A DNA stretch of 6,414 bases from an uncultured Bacillota bacterium. GTDB lineage: Bacteria > Bacillota_I > Bacilli_A > Erysipelotrichales > Erysipelotrichaceae. A program made the translations under genes and the position numbers. Of the stretch, positions 1 to 5,032 are shown piece after piece. Below the pieces are notes generated by a model, which saw nothing but the letters and a program-made list of their open reading frames with translations, did not search any database and had not been told where the DNA came from. The first letter of the stretch is position 1. Each line of letters begins with the position of its first letter. The stretch is from assembly GCA_949287785.1 (NCBI GenBank), contig CASEHR010000128.1, positions 1 through 6,414 on the forward strand. The letters run 5' to 3'.

Positions 1-1996
1 ATCTATCTACTCCCTGTAATACAAAATCCTCTTCGATAAGGACATCGATCGCTGCCTCAGGATCAGACAGGATACGCTTTGCCTGATTCAGGATCGCCTC
101 TTCGACGATATTGCGCGCCATCCGGCCGTTGCCGCTTGTGATATCCTTACGTCTTTGCACCGCATCGTAATATTCATATAAAGACCTGATCGCCTTGTCA
201 TCGATCTTATAGTCCTTACTTTTGGCGATACTTTGCGATATCTTGACCAATTCCTGCGCCGTATAATCATCAAAATGGATGATATTGGCAAAACGCGACT
301 TGAGACCGCTGTTGGCTGATAAGAATGTCGCCATCTCTTTAGAATAACCGGCTAGGATGACGATAAAGTCATCACGGTGATCCTCCATTGCCTTGACCAG
401 TGTATCGATCGCCTCTAATCCGAAACTGTCATCTTTACCGCGATATAAACTGTAAGCTTCATCGATAAACAAGACTCCGCCCAAAGCGCTGTTTATGACG
501 TCCATCGTCTGGGGCGCCGTCTGACCGACATATTTGGCGACCAGATCAGCTCTGGTCACTTCGACCAATTGCCCTTGCGACAGGATGCCGACGGTCTTCA
601 TGAGCCGGGCGACAAGCCGGGCGATCGTCGTTTTACCGGTACCGGGACCGCCGGTGAAGATCATGTGTTTGGATACTTCCGCCGTCTTCAGTCCTCTGGC
701 TTTACGGATCGCGGATACCCGGATATGGTCTTCCAGACTGAGCAGGTATTCCTTGACCCTATCGAGTCCGACGATCTCATCGAGTTCCTTTTGGATCGCC
801 GCTCTTTCCTTTTGTCTGTCATCATCGAATTTGAGATCGATGATCATATCTTTATCGGTCATGATGTATTTCCCCTGGTAATCGATGACAAGCGTCTCGC
901 TTTCATAGATCAGGGCATGATCGATGATCATATCGTAGATCTTCTTATATATACCTGCTAAGGAATCATATCCGAAATCAGGATCATAGCTTTTTTCAAG
1001 TTCTTCTTTGGCCTTATCGGTTATCGTCACCCTGATCTTAGCCTCACTCATCGTCTTATCGATGAGCTTGCGGGCGTATTCATCATTCAGACGCTGTATC
1101 GCCTTATCATCCAAAGGACGAAGCACGATGACATCATCGATCGCTTCCATAAACGACTTGCCATAGATATCACTCAACTTGCCGGCTTTTATTGCCAGGA
1201 ATACAAGGATCTTGTCATTGCCGTCAAGATGATCGATCGCCCTTTTATTGAGATTGTTTCCGACATCGACCAGCTGATCCTTACTGATGATATAGCGTTT
1301 TGATAACGACAGGCTTCCTTCACTTACCAATTCATCGATCATCCGGGCAAAGACCGGATAGACCAGTTCACAATTATCAAAGACGATGAGGCTCTCTGAG
1401 CTCAGGGCACTGTAAAGATCCTGCACAAAAAGATTCTCCTGCGCTGCTGACTGATAACGATCGAGATCGATCGTAACGACATCGCCCGACTTTAATAATC
1501 CTTCATCCTTCAAAAGTCTGGCACAGGCTTCGACAAGATCGCTCTTGCCCAGTCCTTCCTTTCCTTCGATCACGATCGCGCTTCTGATCCGCGTTACATC
1601 ATGACCTTTCAGATACGGCCTTCTTAAGGCCCGTACCAATTCCTCTATCGCCTCATCCTGACCGATGATCTTCGCTTTGAGTCTACTCTCGATCGTTTTA
1701 AAGACATCGAGTGAAGTCTTCTTATCCAAGACCTTATCGGTTATCTTCGGATCGATATCGTAGTCGTTTGTGATCGCTGATTGAAAAGAAGAAAGATCGA
1801 AGTCCCTTCTGACTTCTTCATCGATCCTGGCGTAGGTATCCGAAGGCGTGACCTTCTTTAACTCTTTGAGATTATTGTCATTGACAGCGATGATCTTTCT
1901 GAGATCTTCATCGCTTTCGACCAGAACATCATTGATATCGAGCTTTGTCGACCGGCCGAAAAGCTCAGCCATGAGTTTTTCCTTTTCTTTATTCAT
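1..1996 (-). CDS. Double AAA+ ATPase: degenerate Clp/HSP100-like module fused to CbbX/SpoVK-type module (3' end outside window)
   Basis: The frame is open for 665 codons from ATG at 1996 to the left edge, so the C-terminus is missing. Residues 1-105 are charged and helical. Residues about 106-355 resemble the second AAA+ domain of ClpB/ClpC: IIGQDEAI (110-117), Walker A GKEGLGKS (145-152), Walker B LIVFDN (203-208), and YDPDFGYDS (337-345) where ClpB has GYDPxFGARPL. Residues about 405-640 are a CbbX/SpoVK/EccA-type AAA+ domain: EIVGLDRVK, Walker A GGPGTGKT (449-456), pore loop KYVGQTA (488-494), Walker B VLFIDEA (508-514), sensor-1 region ILAGY (547-551), arginine finger SGLKSRF (563-569) and sensor-2 GNGRMARN (622-629). 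The family remodels or unfolds proteins using ATP; the substrate is unknown. The first module has lost key catalytic residues. The start overlaps the end of the 173-aa gene by 8 bp, behind a weak purine-rich AAGAGAG site, which suggests translational coupling. The AAA+ assignment is firm; the biological role is inferred. Confidence 0.9.
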   Translation of the reverse strand, partial: MNKEKEKLMAELFGRSTKLDINDVLVESDEDLRKIIAVNDNNLKELKKVTPSDTYARIDEEVRRDFDLSSFQSAITNDYDIDPKITDKVLDKKTSLDVFKTIESRLKAKIIGQDEAIEELVRALRRPYLKGHDVTRIRSAIVIEGKEGLGKSDLVEACARLLKDEGLLKSGDVVTIDLDRYQSAAQENLFVQDLYSALSSESLIVFDNCELVYPVFARMIDELVSEGSLSLSKRYIISKDQLVDVGNNLNKRAIDHLDGNDKILVFLAIKAGKLSDIYGKSFMEAIDDVIVLRPLDDKAIQRLNDEYARKLIDKTMSEAKIRVTITDKAKEELEKSYDPDFGYDSLAGIYKKIYDMIIDHALIYESETLVIDYQGKYIMTDKDMIIDLKFDDDRQKERAAIQKELDEIVGLDRVKEYLLSLEDHIRVSAIRKARGLKTAEVSKHMIFTGGPGTGKTTIARLVARLMKTVGILSQGQLVEVTRADLVAKYVGQTAPQTMDVINSALGGVLFIDEAYSLYRGKDDSFGLEAIDTLVKAMEDHRDDFIVILAGYSKEMATFLSANSGLKSRFANIIHFDDYTAQELVKISQSIAKSKDYKIDDKAIRSLYEYYDAVQRRKDITSGNGRMARNIVEEAILNQAKRILSDPEAAIDVLIEEDFVLQGVDR

Positions 1997-2510
1997 TATT
2001 CAACTCTCTTCTTAAGATATTGTCGATGTCCTTAGCGATGACATCCTTTGACTTCTTTAAAGCCTGACCGACATAGGTCAGACCGTCAGTATATCCCTTC
2101 TCCCTGAGATCGATCTTGCTGGTCTTGCCCTTCCATCGGAGCTCATCATTGACCGTTGCCAATACGACTTCAAGATTGTTAGGATTGAGTTTTGCCTGCT
2201 CCAGGTAACGGTTCAAAGCCTCGATGTGACCATCGACATAGGAACGGTTATTGTCTTTGCCGTAATCGACATTTTTAAGACAGTAAAGAAAGATGTCTAA
2301 ACGGCTTTTGAGCGATGATGGTATCTTCGGCAGGCTTGGCCGGCTGACCACCATGACCTTTCTTTGCGGATCGATCTTGTCACGCATCGACAAAAGACCC
2401 TCATTGTCAGTGAGATTTGAACGGATATTATCGACCGAGACATCGTTTGTCTTTTGCAGTTCCTCAAACATCCGATCGATCTCGTCGAATTTACTATCTA
2501 ACTTTGTCAT
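1989..2510 (-). CDS. Hypothetical 173-aa soluble helical protein between XpaC-like and AAA+ genes
   Basis: I do not recognise this family. The protein is hydrophilic and has no signal peptide or membrane segment. It has a charged N-terminal helix (about residues 1-30, with LDSKFDEIDRMFEEL), a middle part with PSLPKIPSSLKSR around residues 58-70, and a lysine-rich helical C-terminus ending in LRRELNNE. The ATG at 2510 lies 17 bp inside the 3' end of the XpaC-like gene, after GGTAAGGAAG, so AAGG elements sit 2 and about 7 bases upstream. Its TAA overlaps the start of the AAA+ gene by 8 bp. Overlaps on both sides strongly suggest one operon and roughly co-regulated synthesis. By position it could be an adaptor or bridging subunit between the membrane protein and the ATPase, but that is inference from context. 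It is too short, and lacks the features, to be TelA, the usual XpaC-associated protein. Confidence 0.8.
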   Translation of the reverse strand: MTKLDSKFDEIDRMFEELQKTNDVSVDNIRSNLTDNEGLLSMRDKIDPQRKVMVVSRPSLPKIPSSLKSRLDIFLYCLKNVDYGKDNNRSYVDGHIEALNRYLEQAKLNPNNLEVVLATVNDELRWKGKTSKIDLREKGYTDGLTYVGQALKKSKDVIAKDIDNILRRELNNE

Positions 2511-3477
2511 CTTCCTTACCTTCGTATATCGTTCCGGTCTTTACCAGTCCGTCTTTTTTAAGCAGTGACTGCAGCGTAGAGATATCCGCCGACAAATCCA
2601 TATAGTCATCTTCGTGCAAGGACTCATTGATCGTCTTCAGCGCTTCGTTGATCAAAACAATCGTCTTGATCAGCTGATCCTCGCTCTCCTTGAATTCTTC
2701 CGATTCTTTCGAGACAGCGGATAATGATTTATAGTTGGTCAGGATCTTGACTAAGATCGGCAGATAGTAATCATACAGTTTGCGGATCTTATCATCATCC
2801 TCTTCCTGAGCACTGATATCGATCTGCTTTAAAAGGGCACAGGTCTGATAGAGACCGCTTTTGATCTCTTCTTTCTGAATATCGACATTGAGCGAATCGA
2901 TGTCTTCAATAAAACGCTGAGCCAATGATAACTCCTTTGGCTGAGGTCTTGCTTCGGCTTTCGGCGCCTCCTCTTTTTTGGAAGCAAAGGCTGCCAGAAG
3001 TCTGAGGATATCGTCAGCTGTAGTGGGAAAACGATCTTTGAATTCATCTAAGGACATGATGTATTCATCCCCCTTATTGATCACAAGATCGCTGATATCT
3101 TTATAATTGCCGCCCTTGGCGACCAGATAAATATCATCATATACCGCCAAACGATAGTTATCTTTAAAGAAGTCCTTTAATCTGTCATTGATGCGATCAC
3201 GCTCTTTTGAGGATAATGCACTGTCTTTCGCTGTGTTTCTTCTTACGGTACTCGTCTTTTTTTGTCCGCCTTGCGTCTTTGTGAAAGACCAGATGATATA
3301 GATGATGATAAATATCGGCAAAAGAGGAGCGATCAGGCCGATGATACCGCCGACCAGGCCAAATACTCCACCTAAAACACCAAAAATATTGATGATGACA
3401 ATAAAGGCAATGACCGATCCGATGATCGACCCGCCGCCACGACGATTAGGTGTTCTTCTTCCTCTGTAATATCGCAT
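2494..3477 (-). CDS. XpaC-like membrane-anchored protein (5-bromo-4-chloroindolyl phosphate hydrolysis family)
   Basis: The 327-aa protein begins with a basic tail (MRYYRGRRTPNRR), then a long Gly/Ile-rich hydrophobic stretch at residues 17-65, probably two membrane helices, followed by a cytoplasmic part. Residues about 90-165 form a mixed charged/aromatic region. A proline/alanine/glutamate-rich linker lies at about 168-182. Residues about 185-311 match the XpaC C-terminal helical domain as I know it: a DYYLPILVKIL segment with YYLP at 237-240, a helix containing LINEALKTINESL, and a closing DLSADISTLQSLLKKDGL block. The family name comes from an X-phos hydrolysis phenotype in Bacillus; its molecular function is unsettled, and many relatives sit beside telA. 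Here the downstream partners are a 173-aa protein and a double AAA+ ATPase. A TATAAT box lies 7 bp before the ATG and no Shine-Dalgarno site fits, so the mRNA may be leaderless. No alternative start nearby preserves the membrane region. Confidence 0.75.
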   Translation of the reverse strand: MRYYRGRRTPNRRGGGSIIGSVIAFIVIINIFGVLGGVFGLVGGIIGLIAPLLPIFIIIYIIWSFTKTQGGQKKTSTVRRNTAKDSALSSKERDRINDRLKDFFKDNYRLAVYDDIYLVAKGGNYKDISDLVINKGDEYIMSLDEFKDRFPTTADDILRLLAAFASKKEEAPKAEARPQPKELSLAQRFIEDIDSLNVDIQKEEIKSGLYQTCALLKQIDISAQEEDDDKIRKLYDYYLPILVKILTNYKSLSAVSKESEEFKESEDQLIKTIVLINEALKTINESLHEDDYMDLSADISTLQSLLKKDGLVKTGTIYEGKEDDKVR

Positions 3478-3484
3478 ACACCAT

Positions 3485-3512
3485 ATTATACATTATTAGC
3501 GGTCTTTGTTTA
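3485..3512 (-). promoter_or_regulatory. Promoter of the XpaC-like/173-aa/AAA+ operon
   Basis: On the minus strand a perfect TATAAT box lies at 3490-3485, with a TAAACA -35-like element (4 of 6 matches to TTGACA) at 3512-3507 and a 16-bp spacer. Transcription would be expected to start around 3479-3477, at or within two bases of the annotated ATG. The spacer contains one arm of an inverted repeat shared with the upstream terminator. The 11-mer TAATGTATAAT covering the -10 box also occurs at the plus-strand promoter at 4455-4465. Confidence 0.6.
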
Positions 3513-3547
3513 CAGATGACTTGCTTTTTCGAACTAAAAAAGACCGC
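3499..3547. repeat. 9-bp inverted repeat linking terminator and operon promoter
   Basis: GCGGTCTTT at 3499-3507 and AAAGACCGC at 3539-3547 are perfect inverted copies separated by 31 bp. The right arm is also one side of the Rho-independent terminator, whose other side (GGTCTTT, 3551-3557) is a shortened copy of the left arm. The left arm lies in the spacer between the -35 and -10 elements of the XpaC-like promoter. It could be an operator half-site, an alternative RNA fold after read-through, or a chance or duplicated remnant. Confidence 0.5.
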
Positions 3548-3557
3548 AAAGGTCTTT
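3536..3557 (-). terminator. Rho-independent terminator of the 258-aa gene, overlapping its stop codon
   Basis: Read on the minus strand, AAAGACC (3557-3551), loop TTTGC, and GGTCTTT (3545-3539) form a 7-bp hairpin ending in a run of six T (3541-3536). The last two bases of the TAA stop (3558-3556) are the first bases of the stem, so the gene has no separate 3' untranslated spacer. It insulates the 258-aa gene from the XpaC-like operon 58 bp further on. Confidence 0.8.
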
Positions 3558-4332
3558 ACTTGCCTACACGCCAGAGATCAGCTATCGCCACAAATCTGAT
3601 TCCGTCGGTCAGACGTTTAGCTTGTGCTCTCTGCGCCCGGTTATCGCCGCCGTGGACTTCATTGAGGATATCTTTGTCGACCATATAACGGACATATACG
3701 GTCTTTTTAAGCAGATACCAATCGGTGACGGCTTTCTGGATGATCCTGGCTCTGTCGATACCTTTGGCGATATCGGACATAGCTTCCTCTCTGATATCAT
3801 CAGCTTTCTTCTGGGCTTTTTCATACAAGACATCAAATGATTCGTAGTTTGCTCGGTCGAGTTCCCGCTGGATCACTGACGGCCGTTTTTCAAAAGCCGA
3901 AGCCATGATCATATCGATATGCTCAATATCCTTGTCACTGGCAATGATGAAGTTCTTGTATTCATTCAATACGCCGTCCTTCTCTGTTGCGGCATAATAT
4001 AGTCCTAAAGCCAAAAGATAATCATCGGCGACGATGATGGCATTGGAACGCCGCTCATCACTCATATAAAAGATATAAGGGCATATCAAAACATGCCGAT
4101 CGAGTTTCATCACATCCTTGTATCTGATGATCATATTGGAGATCGAAGTCTCAACGATCGGAACATGGTAATTGACACATACACGGATATTCGGTCTTTT
4201 TTCCAGCATGGCATTTAAAAAAGCCCGTTCAGGGTCATCCTGATCACGACACAGGATATATTCTTTCAGATCCCCATTATATTCGCAATAATCACCGCTT
4301 TTTTCTGAATAAAGATAACTAAAAATACTCAT
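3556..4332 (-). CDS. Hypothetical 258-aa cytoplasmic protein
   Basis: I do not recognise this protein. It lacks a signal peptide or clear membrane helix. The N-terminal 160 residues look like a mixed alpha/beta fold, with short hydrophobic strands (IRVCVNYHVPIV, HVLICPYIFYM, NAIIVADDYLLALGLYYAA). They are followed by a long charged helix (about residues 165-205, containing EKAQKKADDIREEA) that could form a coiled coil, and a basic C-terminus ending in LWRVGK. The start ATG at 4332 is supported by AGGAG at 4344-4340, 7 bases upstream. It has its own promoter (4372-4400) and its own terminator, so it appears monocistronic. It shares a divergent control region with the helical 179-aa gene, which hints at co-regulation but proves nothing. 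I see no nuclease, kinase or ATPase motif. Confidence 0.8.
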   Translation of the reverse strand: MSIFSYLYSEKSGDYCEYNGDLKEYILCRDQDDPERAFLNAMLEKRPNIRVCVNYHVPIVETSISNMIIRYKDVMKLDRHVLICPYIFYMSDERRSNAIIVADDYLLALGLYYAATEKDGVLNEYKNFIIASDKDIEHIDMIMASAFEKRPSVIQRELDRANYESFDVLYEKAQKKADDIREEAMSDIAKGIDRARIIQKAVTDWYLLKKTVYVRYMVDKDILNEVHGGDNRAQRAQAKRLTDGIRFVAIADLWRVGK

Positions 4333-4339
4333 TAAACAT

Positions 4340-4344
4340 CTCCT
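4340..4344 (-). promoter_or_regulatory. Ribosome binding site of the 258-aa gene
   Basis: On the minus strand AGGAG (4344-4340) lies 7 bases before the ATG at 4332. This fixes the start and leaves a 5' leader of roughly 30 bases from the predicted promoter. Confidence 0.75.
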
Positions 4345-4371
4345 CGTATTTATTTCTTTACTTTATGTATG

Positions 4372-4400
4372 ATTGTATTCTTTTTTTAATACGCTTACAA
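4372..4400 (-). promoter_or_regulatory. Promoter of the 258-aa gene
   Basis: On the minus strand TTGTAA (4400-4395, 4 of 6 matches to TTGACA) is followed after exactly 17 bp by TACAAT (4377-4372, 5 of 6 matches to TATAAT). The predicted start near 4365 gives a short A-rich leader before the ribosome binding site. Confidence 0.6.
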
Positions 4401-4437
4401 GGATTTAGGGACAAAATTTTCTGAAAAGCTTTTTCAT

Positions 4438-4465
4438 TATACAAAGCGACGATTTAATGTATAAT
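4438..4465 (+). promoter_or_regulatory. Promoter of the 179-aa helical protein gene
   Basis: A perfect TATAAT at 4460-4465 is preceded, 16 bp upstream, by TATACA at 4438-4443 (4 of 6 matches to TTGACA). A small palindrome GAAAA-gct-TTTTC (4424-4436) ends just before the -35 element and might be an operator, though A/T-rich palindromes arise easily by chance. It diverges from the 258-aa promoter; the two -35 elements are about 40 bp apart. Confidence 0.6.
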
Positions 4466-4477
4466 GATGTAGCTGAA

Positions 4478-4485
4478 AAGGAGGT
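4478..4485 (+). promoter_or_regulatory. Strong ribosome binding site AAGGAGGT that decides the start at 4493
   Basis: AAGGAGGT is a near-perfect complement to the 16S rRNA tail and lies 7-8 bases before the ATG at 4493. An in-frame ATG at 4457 would place the -10 box and this site inside the coding region, so the upstream start is rejected. Confidence 0.85.
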
Positions 4486-4492
4486 AAATTCG

Positions 4493-5032
4493 ATGGAACT
4501 TGAATATACGATAAACTATCTCGATGAGAAGATCGATGAGATCGGTGCTTATGCCGATATGCGCTCAAACGACATGCCGGAAGATGTCGTCAATAAGGTG
4601 ACTAAACTAAAAGACCGATCGGTGACTGTTTTGAACGATGTCAAAAACAAAGTTATCGACACTGCTTCAAAAGTCAGTCATGATGAAGAGTTCGCTCTGT
4701 TTCTTGATCAGGTAGTCGAAAAAAGCGAAGCGGCAGTTGAATACACCAAGACGAAGATCGATGAGACGGTCGCGATGGTAAGACATGATGAAAAGCTGAA
4801 AGAAGCTTCCAGACAGATCCAGGATACTTTTGATGAGATCAAAAACAATGACGAAGTCAAGGAAATGGTCTCTTCGATCAAAGAAGTGACGGCATCGATC
4901 TACTCACAGATCGAAGACTACATGAGTAAGCCGGAAACACAGGAAACGATCGCCAAAGCAAAGGTATCGACCGTAAAGATCGCTGAAAAAGGCGTCACCG
5001 CTTTGAAGAAACTGCTTAAAGTCGAAGACTAA
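4493..5032 (+). CDS. Hypothetical 179-aa amphipathic helical protein
   Basis: The protein is almost entirely predicted helix, rich in Lys, Glu, Asp, Val and Ile, with very few aromatics. It has no cysteine, signal peptide or membrane segment. It has loosely repeated helical blocks marked by VSHDEEFALF, VRHDEKLKEA and IKNNDEVKEM, spaced roughly 25-40 residues apart. Such patterns suggest a coiled coil, a surface-binding apolipoprotein-like helix bundle, or a stress-type protein resembling the soluble part of YtxH-like proteins, but I cannot assign a family. The start at 4493 follows a near-perfect Shine-Dalgarno site and a perfect TATAAT box, so expression could be strong. Its TAA overlaps the TAG of the opposing GNAT gene by 4 bp. 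It is the only plus-strand gene in the window. Confidence 0.85.
   Translation: MELEYTINYLDEKIDEIGAYADMRSNDMPEDVVNKVTKLKDRSVTVLNDVKNKVIDTASKVSHDEEFALFLDQVVEKSEAAVEYTKTKIDETVAMVRHDEKLKEASRQIQDTFDEIKNNDEVKEMVSSIKEVTASIYSQIEDYMSKPETQETIAKAKVSTVKIAEKGVTALKKLLKVED
4986..5004 (-). terminator. Possible weak terminator for the GNAT operon inside the opposing gene
   Basis: On the minus strand AAAGCG, loop GTGA (a GNRA tetraloop), and CGC-C-TTT form a 6-bp stem with one bulged C, in a run of five T (4990-4986), about 25 bases past the GNAT stop. Three of the Ts are used in the stem, so the free U-tract is short. It lies in the coding sequence of the 179-aa gene and may be coincidental. Confidence 0.25.

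Noticed and set aside
88..291. Minus-strand 67-codon frame inside the AAA+ gene
   Set aside because: It is an out-of-frame shadow of the sensor-2 region, Arg/Ser-rich, with no ribosome site.
534..961. Plus-strand open frames of 115 and 130 codons opposite the AAA+ gene
   Set aside because: They are antisense to conserved AAA+ motifs (Walker A and the region before it), lack ribosome binding sites, and have no recognisable protein features.
1989..2510. Idea that the 173-aa gene is a shortened telA
   Set aside because: TelA is about twice as long and I could see none of its characteristic helical segments here; the family stays unknown.
2293..2605. Plus-strand open frames of 91 and 62 codons across the XpaC/173-aa junction
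   Set aside because: They are antisense to two overlapping genes that have better start signals; composition is Ser/Arg-rich and typical of non-coding frames.
4457..4492. Twelve-codon N-terminal extension of the helical protein, starting at ATG 4457
   Set aside because: That ATG lies within the promoter, three bases before the -10 box, and the ribosome site at 4478-4485 clearly serves the ATG at 4493.
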